NCBI RefSeq assembly: GCF_005154805.1
Contig: NZ_CP039727.1
Location: 1,795,501 to 1,859,500, forward strand
Length of the DNA: 64,000 nucleotides
Direction of reading: 5' to 3'
Origin: Bacillus sp. S3
GTDB lineage: Bacteria > Bacillota > Bacilli > Bacillales > Cytobacillaceae
The position numbers were made by a program, and so were the translations under genes. How positions within the stretch are numbered: position 1 is the first letter of the stretch; each line of letters begins with the position of its first letter. Shown here one piece after another: positions 27,074-38,292 of this stretch. Under the pieces are notes generated by a model. That model made no database searches. It saw only the letters and a list, made by a program, of their open reading frames with translations, and was not told the origin of the DNA.

Positions 27074-27589
27074 ATGCCGTTAACGCCGTTAGATATTCAT
27101 AATAAAGAATTCAATAAAGGTTTTCGCGGGTACGATGAAGATGAAGTAAATGAATTTCTTGATCAAGTCATCAAGGATTATGAATTAGTGCTTAGGGAAA
27201 AAAAGGAAATGGAAGAGCGTTTAAAAGATATGAATGAGCGACTTGGACATTTTGTAAATATTGAAGAAACACTCAACAAATCCATTATCATTGCTCAAGA
27301 AGCTGGTGAAGATGTTAAACGTAATGCCCAAAAGGAAGCAAAGTTGATTATCAAGGAAGCTGAAAAAAATGCGGATCGAATTGTCAATGATTCTCTGTCA
27401 AAAGCAAGAAAAATCGCGCTCGAAATTGAGGATTTAAAGAAACAATCAAAAGTGTTCCGTACACGTTTTAAAATGCTAATCGAGGCACAGCTTGATATGT
27501 TAAATACAGATGATTGGGATCATTTATTAGAATATGAAGTGGATGCAACAGAATTAAAAATCCACCAAGAAGAAGATTCATTAGCTTGA
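27074..27589 (+). CDS. divIVA: Septum-site / polar scaffold protein DivIVA
   Basis: 171-residue coiled-coil scaffold that binds negatively curved membrane at septa and poles and positions MinJ-MinCD, and in sporulation chromosome-anchoring factors. The N-terminal lipid-binding domain (MPLTPLDIHNKEFNKGFRGY) precedes a coiled coil (about 30-65) and a second long coiled coil (about 75-150). The ATG at 27074 is correct; the upstream in-frame ATG at 27059 overlaps the SD GGAGGTGG. The stop codon is embedded in the -35 box of the ileS promoter. Confidence 0.97.
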   Translation: MPLTPLDIHNKEFNKGFRGYDEDEVNEFLDQVIKDYELVLREKKEMEERLKDMNERLGHFVNIEETLNKSIIIAQEAGEDVKRNAQKEAKLIIKEAEKNADRIVNDSLSKARKIALEIEDLKKQSKVFRTRFKMLIEAQLDMLNTDDWDHLLEYEVDATELKIHQEEDSLA

Positions 27590-27615
27590 CGAATTACATT
27601 TTTTTAGCATATAAT
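27586..27615 (+). promoter_or_regulatory. SigA promoter for the ileS T-box leader
   Basis: TTGACG (27586-27591) and TATAAT (27610-27615) are 18 bp apart. The -35 box contains the divIVA stop codon (27587-27589). Predicted start is near 27622, just before the T-box. Confidence 0.8.
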
Positions 27616-27639
27616 TTTTAAACATAGTGAAATAGAATG

Positions 27640-27904
27640 GAAATTGACGATGAAAGGGACAGTACAATTTTTCTAATGCTTTTTGATAGCGAACCGGGGA
27701 AGGTGAAAGCCCGGTAAAGCTGAAAAATTGGAAGATCACCCTCGAGTTCCAGACCGAAACCCAAGAGAGGGCTGTAGGCTCAGGCGTGTTATTCACGTTA
27801 CGAATGGAAAAGCGGATAGCCCAAGTGTAAACCGGCTATCTATCAGGGTGGTACCGCGGGAGTCAAACCTTCTCGTCCCTTTTTGGGATGAGAGGGTTTT
27901 TTTA
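27640..27904 (+). ncRNA. T-box riboswitch leader (isoleucine-specific) of ileS
   Basis: The gap between divIVA and ileS (375 bases) is mostly this leader. It contains the GGGACAGTA start, a Stem I arm (GCGAACCGGGGAAGG then GTGAAAGCCCGG), the T-box proper AGGGTGGTACCGCGGG (27845-27860) and a 14-bp terminator stem (27866-27879 with 27885-27898, two wobbles) followed by T7. GAAGATCACC near 27732-27741 offers an ATC specifier codon. Uncharged tRNA-Ile should pair with the specifier and the T-box TGG and favour the antiterminator, letting ileS be read. Confidence 0.95.
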
Positions 27905-27964
27905 TTTGTCAAATGGCTATTCTGATATGTATGAAGATGAAGAGGATTACAGGAGGAATTAGAA

Positions 27965-30736
27965 ATGGAATATAAAGATACGTTGTTAATGCCGCAGACT
28001 GAATTTCCAATGCGTGGCAATCTTCCACAAAGAGAACCTGATATTCAGGCAAAATGGGAAGAAATGAATATTTATAAAAAGGTACAAGAACGGACTGCGG
28101 GACGGCCAATGTTTGTCCTGCATGATGGTCCTCCATACGCCAATGGGGACATTCATATGGGTCACGCCCTTAATAAAATTTTAAAGGACATGATTGTCCG
28201 CTATAAATCAATGAGTGGCTTCCATGCCCCATATGTTCCCGGCTGGGATACACACGGACTGCCAATTGAACAGGCATTAACGAATAAAGGTGTGAAACGC
28301 AAAGAAATGACAGTTGCGGAATTCCGCGAGCTTTGCACAAAATATGCACTTGAACAGATTGATAATCAGCGCACCCAATTTAAGCGCCTTGGTGTTCGCG
28401 GTGACTGGGAAAATCCATACATTACGTTGAAGCCCGAATATGAGGCACAGCAAATTAAAGTATTCGGTGAAATGGCGAAAAAGGGCTATATTTATAAAGG
28501 CCTTAAGCCGGTTTATTGGTCTCCATCAAGTGAATCAGCATTAGCAGAGGCAGAAATAGAATATCAAGATAAACGGTCACCATCGATCTATGTTGGCTTT
28601 AAAGTGAAAGATGGCAAGGGTGTCCTTGATACCGATACGCAAATTGTCATCTGGACAACAACTCCATGGACCATCCCGGCAAACCTTGGCATATCTGTTC
28701 ATCCTGACTTAACATATGTAGTAACAGTGGTGAACGGCAATAAGTATTTAGTGGCAGAAGCATTACTTGAAGCAGTTACCAATGAAATTGGCTGGGAAGC
28801 TCCGGAAGTTGTCCAAAAGGTTAAAGGTTCGGAATTAGAAAATATCGTAGCAGTTCATCCATTATATGACCGTGATTCTCTAGTCATGTTAGGTGAACAC
28901 GTTACTACAGACGCTGGAACTGGATGCGTTCATACTGCACCTGGTCACGGGGAAGATGATTTCTATGTTGGTCAAAAATATGGCTTAGACGTTCTTTGCC
29001 CGGTAGATGATAAGGGTGTAATGACAAGCGAAGCACCTGGGTTTGAAGGATTATTTTACGATACAGCTAACAAGCCGATTGCTCAGGCTTTAGAAGAAGC
29101 TGGTGCCCTATTAAATCTTTCATTTATTACTCACTCCTATCCGCACGATTGGAGAACAAAGAAACCGGTGATCTACCGTGCAACGGCCCAATGGTTTGCA
29201 TCCATTAAAGACTTCCGTGATGAATTGCTTGAAGCAGTTAAGGAAACAAAGTGGGTACCTGCATGGGGGGAAACAAGACTATTTAATATGGTTCGCGATC
29301 GCGGCGATTGGTGTATTTCCCGTCAGCGGGTATGGGGTGTACCGATTCCTGTTTTCTATGCAGAAAATGGGGAAGAAATTATTACCGATGAGACCATCAA
29401 TCATGTATCTGACCTCTTCCGTGAACATGGTTCAAATGTTTGGTTTGAACGTGAAACGAAGGAATTGCTTCCAGAAGGTTTTACACATCCGGGAAGTCCA
29501 AATGGTACATTTACCAAAGAAACAGATATCATGGATGTTTGGTTTGACTCAGGCTCATCGCATCAGGCAGTTCTGCTAGAAAGAGAAGATTTAGTCCGCC
29601 CTGCAGACCTGTATCTTGAAGGTTCAGACCAATATCGCGGCTGGTTTAACTCTTCCTTGTCAACAGCGGTAGCTGTGACAGGCAAAGCACCGTACAAAGG
29701 TGTTTTAAGTCACGGCTTTGCACTTGATGGCGAAGGACGAAAAATGAGTAAATCACTTGGTAATGTTGTTGTACCGGCAAAAGTAATGAATCAATTAGGT
29801 GCAGATATTTTACGCCTTTGGGTTGCATCCGTTGATTATCAGTCAGATGTACGTGTTTCTGATGCTATCTTGAAACAAGTGGCCGAGGTATACCGCAAAA
29901 TCCGTAATACTTTCCGATTCTTGCTTGGCAACTTAGCGGATTTTGATCCTGCTGTTAATAGGCTTGCGTATGAAGACTTGCGCGAAGTGGATCAATTTAT
30001 GCTTGTTAAGTTAAATAAACTGATTAAGAATGTCCGCAATTCCTATGAAAATTATGAGTTTGCCAACATCTATCATGTAGTTAATAATTTCTGTACCCTT
30101 GATTTAAGTGCTTTCTATCTTGATTTTGCAAAGGATGTTCTATATATTGAGGCAGCAAATCACCACGATCGCCGGGCCATTCAAACCGTGTTATACGAGT
30201 CATTGCTTGCTTTAACTAAATTAGTATCGCCAATTCTTTCTCATACAGCAGATGAAGTGTGGAAATTCATCCCGAATGTTCAAGAGGAAAGTGTGCAATT
30301 GACGGATCTTCCAGAGTATCAGGATCTTCCAGGTTCACAAGGCTTAGAAGAAAAATGGACGGCATTCATGAAACTGCGTGATGATGTATTAAAAGCACTT
30401 GAAGAAGCCCGTAATCACAAAGTAATTGGAAAATCGTTAACAGCAAAGGTTACTCTTTATGTGAATGAAAAATCAAAGACTCTGTTAGATTCCATTGAAG
30501 AAAATCTGAATCAGCTATTCATCGTTTCAGGATTTGAAGTGGCAGGAGTGTATGAAGATGCTCCTGAAAATGCGCTTAAATTAGAATCAGCAGCAATTGT
30601 CGTCACCAAAGCTGAAGGTGAAACATGTGAACGCTGCTGGATTGTGACCCCGGAAGTAGGTCAAGATCCAGAGCATAAAACACTTTGCCCTCGCTGTGCG
30701 GAAGTTGTCAAAGAAAACTATACCCATTTGGCGTAG
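27965..30736 (+). CDS. ileS: Isoleucyl-tRNA synthetase
   Basis: 923-residue class Ia synthetase that charges tRNA-Ile. [13 protein letters not shown] (56-68) is the HIGH motif and KMSKS lies at 593-597. The CP1 editing domain, which hydrolyses Val-tRNA-Ile, contains [11 protein letters not shown] and [10 protein letters not shown]. The C-terminal zinc finger shows CERCW and CPRC. SD AGGAGG precedes the ATG. Transcription is controlled by the T-box leader upstream. A strong terminator follows, making it monocistronic. Confidence 0.98.
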   Translation: MEYKDTLLMPQTEFPMRGNLPQREPDIQAKWEEMNIYKKVQERTAGRPMFVLHDGPPYANGDIHMGHALNKILKDMIVRYKSMSGFHAPYVPGWDTHGLPIEQALTNKGVKRKEMTVAEFRELCTKYALEQIDNQRTQFKRLGVRGDWENPYITLKPEYEAQQIKVFGEMAKKGYIYKGLKPVYWSPSSESALAEAEIEYQDKRSPSIYVGFKVKDGKGVLDTDTQIVIWTTTPWTIPANLGISVHPDLTYVVTVVNGNKYLVAEALLEAVTNEIGWEAPEVVQKVKGSELENIVAVHPLYDRDSLVMLGEHVTTDAGTGCVHTAPGHGEDDFYVGQKYGLDVLCPVDDKGVMTSEAPGFEGLFYDTANKPIAQALEEAGALLNLSFITHSYPHDWRTKKPVIYRATAQWFASIKDFRDELLEAVKETKWVPAWGETRLFNMVRDRGDWCISRQRVWGVPIPVFYAENGEEIITDETINHVSDLFREHGSNVWFERETKELLPEGFTHPGSPNGTFTKETDIMDVWFDSGSSHQAVLLEREDLVRPADLYLEGSDQYRGWFNSSLSTAVAVTGKAPYKGVLSHGFALDGEGRKMSKSLGNVVVPAKVMNQLGADILRLWVASVDYQSDVRVSDAILKQVAEVYRKIRNTFRFLLGNLADFDPAVNRLAYEDLREVDQFMLVKLNKLIKNVRNSYENYEFANIYHVVNNFCTLDLSAFYLDFAKDVLYIEAANHHDRRAIQTVLYESLLALTKLVSPILSHTADEVWKFIPNVQEESVQLTDLPEYQDLPGSQGLEEKWTAFMKLRDDVLKALEEARNHKVIGKSLTAKVTLYVNEKSKTLLDSIEENLNQLFIVSGFEVAGVYEDAPENALKLESAAIVVTKAEGETCERCWIVTPEVGQDPEHKTLCPRCAEVVKENYTHLA

Positions 30737-30743
30737 CAGAATG

Positions 30744-30770
30744 CCCCGAGTAAAATACTCGGGGTTTTTT
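30744..30770 (+). terminator. Intrinsic terminator after ileS
   Basis: CCCCGAGTA (30744-30752) pairs perfectly with TACTCGGGG (30756-30764) with an AAA loop, then TTTTTT. It begins 7 bases after the ileS stop. Confidence 0.95.
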
Positions 30771-30899
30771 GAATCCAGCTCTTTTTGTATTTATTATCCT
30801 TTACCGTTAATTGTTGTTGTTGATGTCAAAAGTTTTCCCGTGTCACAAAGTCGATGCCGGAGATAATAAGACAAATAACTAATAACGGAGGTAACAACT

Positions 30900-31184
30900 A
30901 TGAATGCCATGCAGGAAAAGCTGTTTTTGGAACTCCGTCAAACGAAAGAAGAGATTGAGAATTCATTAAAATCGAAACAAAAGGAAGATTGGCTCACATG
31001 CCTTTTAGAAGAGGAGCTTGCAGATATTAATGCAGCTATGGAGAAGTTTGCCTGTGGGAATTTTGGACAGTGTGAAATTTCTGGAGAATTTTTACCTGAG
31101 GAATTATTACGATCCATTCCTACCCTAAAATCCTTACGTGATTCAGAATACTTAGAAATGTACTACAAAAAACCGATTTACTAG
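30900..31184 (+). CDS. ylyA: DksA/TraR-like protein YlyA with degenerate zinc finger
   Basis: 94 residues, shorter than the roughly 125-residue B. subtilis YlyA. An N-terminal helical hairpin (about 1-45) leads to a DksA-type C-terminal region (FACGNFGQCEISGEFLPEE then LRSIPTLKSLRDSE). The C4 finger is not intact: the first knuckle keeps a Cys in GQCE, and the second CxxC is replaced by LKSLRD. B. subtilis YlyA was reported to bind RNA polymerase and affect forespore (SigG) genes needed for germination. SD GGAGG precedes the ATG. The gene is flanked by the ileS terminator, and the promoter is not obvious. Confidence 0.82.
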   Translation: MNAMQEKLFLELRQTKEEIENSLKSKQKEDWLTCLLEEELADINAAMEKFACGNFGQCEISGEFLPEELLRSIPTLKSLRDSEYLEMYYKKPIY

Positions 31185-31272
31185 GCAATTTTTAGAATGT
31201 TGCATTGTCGTTTCGCGAAAAAGTATGCTAAAATGCTAAGAGTAACTTTAGGTGATGCGGAGGTATTTCTTA

Positions 31273-31764
31273 GTGTATTATTACTTAATCGCTATTTTTG
31301 TTATTTTATTGGATCAGATTACAAAATGGTTAATTGTAAAGAACATGAATTTAGGGGAAAGTATACCCATCATTGATAATGTTTTATATATTACTTCTCA
31401 CCGCAATCGTGGAGCTGCATGGGGAATTCTTCAAGGCCAGATGTGGCTCTTTTATGTTATTACCGTTGTGGTAATTATTGGAATCATGTATTATTTGCAC
31501 AAAGCAGCGAAGGGCAAATGGTTACTAGGAGTATCATTAGCTTTCATGCTGGGAGGCGCGATCGGTAATTTTATTGACCGAGTCCTTCGTAAAGAAGTGG
31601 TTGACTTTATTCATACGTATATTTTCAGCTATAATTTTCCGGTCTTTAACATTGCAGATTCTGCACTTGTGATCGGTGTAATTTTACTAATGATTCAAAT
31701 GCTGCGTGATGAGAGAGAGACAAAGGAGAAAACGTATGGAGAAAATGGAACACACCATTCTTGA
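31273..31764 (+). CDS. lspA: Lipoprotein signal peptidase (signal peptidase II)
   Basis: 163-residue aspartic protease with four membrane segments that removes signal peptides from prolipoproteins after lipidation. Family boxes are present: [32 protein letters not shown] and FNIADS, the last two carrying the catalytic aspartates. The GTG at 31273 is chosen: SD GGAGG (31259-31263) lies 9 bases upstream, and homologues begin at the first membrane helix. The GTG/ATG at 31252/31255 precede the SD. The 3' end overlaps ylyB by 29 bases. Confidence 0.95.
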   Translation: MYYYLIAIFVILLDQITKWLIVKNMNLGESIPIIDNVLYITSHRNRGAAWGILQGQMWLFYVITVVVIIGIMYYLHKAAKGKWLLGVSLAFMLGGAIGNFIDRVLRKEVVDFIHTYIFSYNFPVFNIADSALVIGVILLMIQMLRDERETKEKTYGENGTHHS

Positions 31765-32647
31765 GGAGCAAAAAGGAGATCGAATCGATAAGGTTATTTC
31801 CGGACTCAACGAGGAATGGTCCCGGACGCAGGTCCAGCAATGGATTAAAGAAGGGAATATCCTGGTAAACGGGCAAACCGTCAAAACCAATTATAAATGC
31901 AGTTTGAATGATGTAATTGAAATTTCCATTCCGGATCCTGAAGAGCTGGATGTAATCGCGGAAGAACTTGACTTAGCTATTTATTATGAAGATCAAGATG
32001 TCCTTGTCGTTAATAAACCGCGGGGAATGGTCGTTCACCCAGCTCCGGGGCATATGACAGGAACTCTCGTAAATGGCTTAATGGCACATTGTAAGGATTT
32101 ATCGGGTATTAATGGTGTACTGCGTCCAGGTATCGTCCACCGGATTGATAAGGACACATCAGGACTATTGATGGTTGCTAAAAATGATAGGGCCCACGAA
32201 AGCCTTGTGAATCAATTAGTAGCAAAAACAGTTACCCGGAAATATAAAGCGATTGTGCACGGGGTCATTCCACATGACTTTGGAACAATTGATGCCCCGC
32301 TTGGCCGCGATACTAAGGACAGGCAGAGCATGGCGGTGGTTGATAATGGAAAACACGCTGTTACCCATTTTCATGTAATTGAACGGTTTAAAGACTTTAC
32401 TCTTGTGGAGTGCCAATTAGAAACAGGCAGAACCCATCAAATCCGTGTTCATATGAAATATATCGGCTACCCGCTCGCCGGCGATCCAAAGTATGGACCG
32501 AAAAAGACATTGGATATTAATGGACAGGCATTGCATGCAGGTGTACTTGGCTTCACCCACCCGCGGACAACCGAATATATGGAATTTGAAGCACCGCTTC
32601 CCGATGAATTCGAACGGCTGCTCGATTATCTGCGAATTAATCGTTGA
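31736..32647 (+). CDS. ylyB: RluA-family 23S rRNA pseudouridine synthase YlyB (RluD-like)
   Basis: 303 residues. An N-terminal S4 domain (about 12-75, [21 protein letters not shown]) precedes the pseudouridine synthase domain. The catalytic Asp lies in [38 protein letters not shown] is also diagnostic. In E. coli RluD modifies U1911/1915/1917 of 23S rRNA; the exact targets here are inferred. The ATG at 31736 follows AAGGAG (31723-31728). The stop overlaps the -35 box of the pyr promoter. Confidence 0.94.
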   Translation: MEKMEHTILEEQKGDRIDKVISGLNEEWSRTQVQQWIKEGNILVNGQTVKTNYKCSLNDVIEISIPDPEELDVIAEELDLAIYYEDQDVLVVNKPRGMVVHPAPGHMTGTLVNGLMAHCKDLSGINGVLRPGIVHRIDKDTSGLLMVAKNDRAHESLVNQLVAKTVTRKYKAIVHGVIPHDFGTIDAPLGRDTKDRQSMAVVDNGKHAVTHFHVIERFKDFTLVECQLETGRTHQIRVHMKYIGYPLAGDPKYGPKKTLDINGQALHAGVLGFTHPRTTEYMEFEAPLPDEFERLLDYLRINR

Positions 32648-32672
32648 CATGAGCCTAATTTTAAAGTAAGCT
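32644..32672 (+). promoter_or_regulatory. Candidate SigA promoter of the pyr operon
   Basis: TTGACA (32644-32649), a perfect -35 box containing the ylyB stop, is followed after 17 bases by TAAGCT (32667-32672), a weak -10 box. It lies directly upstream of the first PyrR attenuator. Confidence 0.55.
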
Positions 32673-32694
32673 AACTATAGTTTAATAAGCCTTT

Positions 32695-33367
<673 letters not shown>

Positions 33368-33379
33368 ATAGCATCCCTT

Positions 33380-33487
33380 TTAAATGCAGTCCCGTGAGGC
33401 TGACAAAGGGGAAAGAGCCGTAAGTGTTTTTAAGCGCGGCAATTTCTTACCCTCTTTGTCCCTGTACGGACAAAGAGGGTTTTTTTA
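33380..33487 (+). promoter_or_regulatory. PyrR attenuator 2 (pyrR-pyrP)
   Basis: The PyrR-binding loop AGTCCCGTGAGGCT (33388-33401) lies 20 bases after pyrR. A perfect 12-bp terminator stem (33450-33461 with 33468-33479) is followed by seven Ts. Confidence 0.95.
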
Positions 33488-33538
33488 TGAAAAAGAGAGA
33501 AAGATAAAAAAATAAACCAGTAAACAGGGGAGATCAGA

Positions 33539-34846
33539 ATGAACAACAAACCCATCCTAGATGTTAACGAGATTCCGAAACCTGGTCAATGGCTGACATT
33601 AAGCATTCAGCATTTGTTCTCCATGTTTGGAGCAACCATCCTTGTGCCGTACCTTGTCGGCTTAAGTCCGGCAATTGCACTCATTTCGAGCGGACTAGGT
33701 ACATTGGCGTTTATATTAATAACGAAAGGGCAGGTACCAGCCTATCTTGGCTCTTCATTTGCTTATATTATCCCCATAACACTCCTAAATGAAGCAGGCG
33801 GGCCAGGAGCTGCGATGGTAGGAACCTTTTTAGCAGGTCTTGTATACGGAATGATTGCCTTAATCATCAGTAAAGCAGGGTATCGGTGGATTATGAATCT
33901 GCTTCCGCCAATTGTTGTGGGTCCGGTTATCATTGTCATCGGCTTGTCAGTAGCACCAACAGCATTGGGAATGGCAATGAATAATCCTGCGGGAAAATAT
34001 AGTATGGTCCATTTCTCAGCAGCACTTGTCACACTCGCAGCAACGATCATTTTCTCCATGTTTGCCAAAAAAATTCTAAGTATCATCCCGATATTGGCAG
34101 GAATTATTGTTGGGTATATTTACGCTTTGATCGTAGGAATCGTTGATTTCGCACCGGTAATGAAAGCAGATTGGTTTGAAATGCCGGAATTTGTCATCCC
34201 ATTTGTCAGTTATAATGTGAAATTCACCTGGGATATTTTCTGGTTAATGGTGCCTGTGGCTGTTGTGACCATATCAGAACATATTGGTCACCAGTTAATC
34301 CTTAGTAAGGTGGTTGGCCGGGATTATATTAAAGAGCCGGGCTTACATCGTTCAATCCTTGGAGATGGGACGGCAACCATTATATCAGCATTGGTTGGCG
34401 GGCCGCCAAAAACAACTTACGGTGAAAATATCGGTGTTCTCGCTATTACTCGAGTTTACAGTGTGTATGTGCTGGCAGGTGCAGCAGTTTTAGCGATCAT
34501 CTTCGGATTTATTGGGAAAATTACCGCTTTAATTGGAACCATCCCAACACCTGTCATGGGTGGTGTTTCTATCCTTCTGTTTGGAATAATCGCTTCATCA
34601 GGATTAAGAATGTTAGTCGATAGTAAAATTGATTTTGATGACAAACGGAACCTCGTGATAGCATCAGTCATCCTCATCATCGGAATTGGCGGAGCTGTTC
34701 TAAAGCTGCCATTTAAAGATATCCAGATCCAGGGAATGGCGTTAGCAGCCATTTTAGGTGTAGTGTTAAACCTCATTCTTCCTGGCAGACAGCCCGTGGG
34801 TGACATGTTTGGTGAAGAAGAAACTAAAAAACAAAAATCAGCATAA
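33539..34846 (+). CDS. pyrP: Uracil permease
   Basis: 435-residue NCS2-family proton symporter that imports uracil, with about 12-14 membrane segments. The QHLFSMFGATILVPYLVGL segment near residue 22 and the substrate loop with ISEHIGHQL, followed by GGPPKTTYGENIGVLAITR, are conserved. It lies between PyrR attenuators 2 and 3, so import follows UMP demand. SD GGGGAG precedes the ATG. Confidence 0.97.
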   Translation: MNNKPILDVNEIPKPGQWLTLSIQHLFSMFGATILVPYLVGLSPAIALISSGLGTLAFILITKGQVPAYLGSSFAYIIPITLLNEAGGPGAAMVGTFLAGLVYGMIALIISKAGYRWIMNLLPPIVVGPVIIVIGLSVAPTALGMAMNNPAGKYSMVHFSAALVTLAATIIFSMFAKKILSIIPILAGIIVGYIYALIVGIVDFAPVMKADWFEMPEFVIPFVSYNVKFTWDIFWLMVPVAVVTISEHIGHQLILSKVVGRDYIKEPGLHRSILGDGTATIISALVGGPPKTTYGENIGVLAITRVYSVYVLAGAAVLAIIFGFIGKITALIGTIPTPVMGGVSILLFGIIASSGLRMLVDSKIDFDDKRNLVIASVILIIGIGGAVLKLPFKDIQIQGMALAAILGVVLNLILPGRQPVGDMFGEEETKKQKSA

Positions 34847-34859
34847 TAGAGAAACCTTT

Positions 34860-34969
34860 TAACTAAGTCCAGAGAGGCTTGAAAGGGTGTTATGCTTGAA
34901 CCATTCTAATGCAGCTGGTTTAAGCTAGGATTCCATGCACCCTAAAGGAGATTTAGGGTGCATTTTTTT
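34860..34969 (+). promoter_or_regulatory. PyrR attenuator 3 (pyrP-pyrB)
   Basis: The binding loop AGTCCAGAGAGGCT (34866-34879) differs from the first two (CCGTGAGG becomes CCAGAGAGG), within the known consensus. A perfect 12-bp terminator stem (34935-34946 with 34952-34963) precedes a T-run. It controls all biosynthetic genes from pyrB to pyrE. Confidence 0.95.
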
Positions 34970-34998
34970 ATAGGTGAGAAGAAAGGCGGGAAAAAGGG

Positions 34999-35943
34999 AT
35001 GCTCCAACATTTACTAACCACGAACGAATTGAAGGTAGAGGAAATCTATCAAATACTTGAGGATGCAAAAAGATTTTCGGATGGCATGGTCTGGAGACCT
35101 GATCAGCAAATGTTTACGGCAAATCTTTTTTTTGAAGCCAGTACTAGAACCAAATGCAGTTTCGAAGTAGCGGAAAGAAGGTTAGGCTTAGGGGTGATTC
35201 CATTTGAAGTTGAAACCTCTAGTGTTCAAAAAGGAGAGACACTTTACGATACAGTAAAGACATTAGAATCCATTGGAGTGAATGCCATTGTCATACGTCA
35301 CGGGCAGGATCGCTACTTTGATGAACTGGTCGGCAAGGTGAATATCCCCATTCTTAACGGTGGGGATGGCTGCGGGCATCATCCAACACAGTCGCTTCTC
35401 GATTTGTTAACCATCCAACAGGAATTCGGCGGTTTTGAGGGGTTAAAAATTGCGATTGTTGGGGACATCAGTCACAGCAGGGTGGCACGGTCCAATGCAG
35501 ATGCCTTAACAAGGCTTGGAGCAGATGTTATGTTCTCCGGACCAGAGGAATGGTTTGACCACCATAGTTTAAATTCAGCAAGATTTAGACCGATTGATGA
35601 AGCCGTCAGAACAGCGGATGTGTTTATGCTCTTAAGGGTCCAGCATGAACGGCATCAAAAGAAGGGAAGCTTTACTGCTTCAGAGTATCATCGCCAGTAT
35701 GGTCTCACGCTTGAGAGGGAACAGCAAATGAAGCCCGATAGTATTATTATGCATCCCGCTCCAGTCAATCGGAATGTGGAAATTGCTGATAGTCTAGTAG
35801 AGTGCAAACGTTCAAGAATCTTCAAGCAGATGGAAAACGGTGTTTATGTCAGAATGGCTGCATTAAAACGGTCAATTGAAAGTTTAATAGGAGGGAATCA
35901 ATATGAAATTACTTATTCAGAACGCAAACTACATAGCATCTAA
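34999..35943 (+). CDS. pyrB: Aspartate carbamoyltransferase catalytic subunit
   Basis: 314 residues. It condenses carbamoyl phosphate and aspartate. The carbamoyl-phosphate motif [12 protein letters not shown] (about 50-61), [26 protein letters not shown] and [11 protein letters not shown] are visible. No regulatory pyrI follows, as expected in Bacillus. The last 41 bases overlap the start of pyrC in another frame, giving a C-terminal tail ([13 protein letters not shown]) slightly longer than I remember for B. subtilis. Confidence 0.96.
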   Translation: MLQHLLTTNELKVEEIYQILEDAKRFSDGMVWRPDQQMFTANLFFEASTRTKCSFEVAERRLGLGVIPFEVETSSVQKGETLYDTVKTLESIGVNAIVIRHGQDRYFDELVGKVNIPILNGGDGCGHHPTQSLLDLLTIQQEFGGFEGLKIAIVGDISHSRVARSNADALTRLGADVMFSGPEEWFDHHSLNSARFRPIDEAVRTADVFMLLRVQHERHQKKGSFTASEYHRQYGLTLEREQQMKPDSIIMHPAPVNRNVEIADSLVECKRSRIFKQMENGVYVRMAALKRSIESLIGGNQYEITYSERKLHSI

Positions 35944-37189
35944 CGGACAATGGATCGAGGCAGATATCTTAATAGAAAATGGGATTATTACAAAAATTGA
36001 AAAGAAGATTGAAGCGGCAGCAGACCATAAAGTGGATGCAGCGGGAATGACAGTCTCCCCGGGATTTATCGACTTACATGTCCACCTCCGCGAACCAGGC
36101 GGGGAGAAAAAAGAAACCATCGCAACCGGAACAATGGCCGCGGCAAAAGGCGGATTTACCACTGTTGCCACTATGCCAAATACCCGACCGGTGCCTGACA
36201 CCAAAAACCATATGGAGAACTTGCAAAGTCGGATTAGAGAAACGGCTAATGTGCGGGTGCTGCCATATGCCTCCATCACGACGAGGCTGCTTGGTCAGGA
36301 ATTAACAGATTTTGAGGCATTGAAAGATGCTGGGGCATTTGCCTTTACCGATGACGGAGTAGGGGTGCAAACAGCGAGCATGATGCTTGAGGCGATGCAA
36401 AAAGCTGCCGCACTTAATATGACAATTGTTGCTCATTGTGAAGAAAACAGCCTTATTAATAAGGGCTGTGTCCATCAAGGATCTTTTGCAGAACAAAACA
36501 AGTTAAATGGCATTCCTTCTATTTGTGAATCAGTCCAAATAGCGCGGGATGTATTGCTGGCTGAGGCAGCAGGCTGTCATTATCATGTTTGTCATGTCAG
36601 TACGAAAGAGTCTGTCCGTGTAATCAGGGATGCCAAGCAGGCAGGCATTCATGTTACGGCGGAAGTTACCCCGCACCACCTATTATTAACGCAAGACGAT
36701 ATTCCGGGTCTTGATGCCAATTATAAAATGAATCCGCCGCTAAGGGATGCAGCTGATCATGCTGCACTAATCGAAGGTCTGCTTGATGGAACTATTGATT
36801 TCATTGCCACGGACCATGCACCACACACACTTGAAGAAAAAAGTGAAGGAATGGAATTGGCACCGTTCGGAATTGTCGGATTAGAGACGGCATTCCCGCT
36901 CCTTTATACACATTTAGTGTTAAAAAATATTATCTCGCTTGAAGAGTTAATCGGCTATCTAACAAAGAAACCAGCCGAAAGCTTTGCCCTACCATTTGGG
37001 GAAATTGAAGTAGGGGCGCCAGCCGACCTTGTCCTCTTAAATCTAGCTGAAGAAAGAGAAATTGATCCAAGCGAATTTCTTTCCAAGGGAAAAAATACCC
37101 CATTTACAGGTTGGAAATGTAAAGGCTGGCCGGAGATGACAATCGCACACGGGAAGATAGTTTGGGAAAAGGGATGTGAAACAGCATGA
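35903..37189 (+). CDS. pyrC: Dihydroorotase
   Basis: 428-residue zinc amidohydrolase that cyclises carbamoyl aspartate. The metal motif [16 protein letters not shown] (about 58-73) and [12 protein letters not shown] (about 303-314) with the catalytic Asp are intact. SD GGAGGG lies within the end of pyrB, and the ATG at 35903 gives [11 protein letters not shown]. It overlaps carA by 4 bases. Confidence 0.97.
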   Translation: MKLLIQNANYIASNGQWIEADILIENGIITKIEKKIEAAADHKVDAAGMTVSPGFIDLHVHLREPGGEKKETIATGTMAAAKGGFTTVATMPNTRPVPDTKNHMENLQSRIRETANVRVLPYASITTRLLGQELTDFEALKDAGAFAFTDDGVGVQTASMMLEAMQKAAALNMTIVAHCEENSLINKGCVHQGSFAEQNKLNGIPSICESVQIARDVLLAEAAGCHYHVCHVSTKESVRVIRDAKQAGIHVTAEVTPHHLLLTQDDIPGLDANYKMNPPLRDAADHAALIEGLLDGTIDFIATDHAPHTLEEKSEGMELAPFGIVGLETAFPLLYTHLVLKNIISLEELIGYLTKKPAESFALPFGEIEVGAPADLVLLNLAEEREIDPSEFLSKGKNTPFTGWKCKGWPEMTIAHGKIVWEKGCETA

Positions 37190-38292
37190 AAGCACAACTA
37201 ATTTTAGAAGATGGGACAGTATTTATCGGAGACGGATTTGGCAGTCATATGGATACAATTGGCGAAGTCGTCTTTAATACCGGGATGACTGGTTATCAGG
37301 AAATTCTCTCTGATCCTTCCTATTGCGGGCAGATTGTTATGCTTACCTATCCGCTAATCGGAAATTACGGCATCAACCGTGATGATTTTGAATCAATCAT
37401 CCCTGCTGTCAAAGGCTTTATTGTGAAAGAAGTGACTGATTTTCCTTCCAATTGGCGCAGTGAGTTTACGCTTGATGAATATTTTAAAATGAAAAAAATC
37501 CCCGGAATTTCCGGGATTGATACAAGAAAATTAACAAGGATTATCCGTCAATATGGAACATTAAAAGGGGCGATTTGCAGTATTGACCGGGACCCATACG
37601 AGGTTGTCACAAGGTTAAAGCAGACAAGACTGCCGATTGACCAAGTCAGAACCGTTTCGACAAAAAATTCGTATCCAAGCCCAGGCCGTGGGAAACGAAT
37701 TGTCCTCGTTGATTTTGGTATGAAGCATGGTATTTTACGAGAACTAAATAAGCGCGGCTGTGATGTTGTTGTTGTCCCATACCACACAACGGCTGATGAA
37801 ATCCTGCAATTGCGGCCAGATGGAATCATGCTTTCAAATGGACCTGGGGACCCAAAGGATGTCCCAGAAGCGATTCATATGATCAAACAAGTACTGGGGC
37901 TGATCCCGATATTTGGAATCTGTCTTGGACATCAATTATTTGCCCTCGCTTGCGGTGCCAATACGGTAAGAATGAAATTTGGTCATCGCGGTTCCAATCA
38001 TCCTGTCAAGGAGCTGGCATCAGGTAAAATTGCGATTACTTCGCAAAACCATGGATACACAGTAGAAACAGAATCTTTACATCAAACCAGATTAGCGGTA
38101 ACTCATACAGCATTGAACGATGGAACAATCGAAGGCCTAAAACATTTAGATTATTCGGCTTTTACTGTTCAATATCACCCAGAGGCTTCCCCGGGGCCAG
38201 AAGATGCAAACGGATTATTTGAACAATTCCTAGCCATGATTGAAGCTGAAAAACAGGAGGGAACAGCAACATGCCAAAACGTACAGATATAA
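37186..38292 (+). CDS. carA: Carbamoyl-phosphate synthase, glutamine-hydrolysing small subunit
   Basis: 368 residues (pyrAA in B. subtilis). It supplies ammonia to CarB. The N-terminal small-chain domain ([27 protein letters not shown]) precedes a class I glutamine amidotransferase domain with the nucleophile Cys246 in [14 protein letters not shown] and the catalytic His in [10 protein letters not shown]. It overlaps pyrC and carB. Because it lies in the pyr operon, it is the pyrimidine-specific isozyme; an arginine-specific one may exist elsewhere. Confidence 0.97.
   Translation: MKAQLILEDGTVFIGDGFGSHMDTIGEVVFNTGMTGYQEILSDPSYCGQIVMLTYPLIGNYGINRDDFESIIPAVKGFIVKEVTDFPSNWRSEFTLDEYFKMKKIPGISGIDTRKLTRIIRQYGTLKGAICSIDRDPYEVVTRLKQTRLPIDQVRTVSTKNSYPSPGRGKRIVLVDFGMKHGILRELNKRGCDVVVVPYHTTADEILQLRPDGIMLSNGPGDPKDVPEAIHMIKQVLGLIPIFGICLGHQLFALACGANTVRMKFGHRGSNHPVKELASGKIAITSQNHGYTVETESLHQTRLAVTHTALNDGTIEGLKHLDYSAFTVQYHPEASPGPEDANGLFEQFLAMIEAEKQEGTATCQNVQI

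Noticed and set aside
29178-29579. 133-residue plus-strand frame inside ileS
   Set aside because: It lies wholly within the conserved synthetase frame and is Met- and Lys-rich as expected for a frame shadow.
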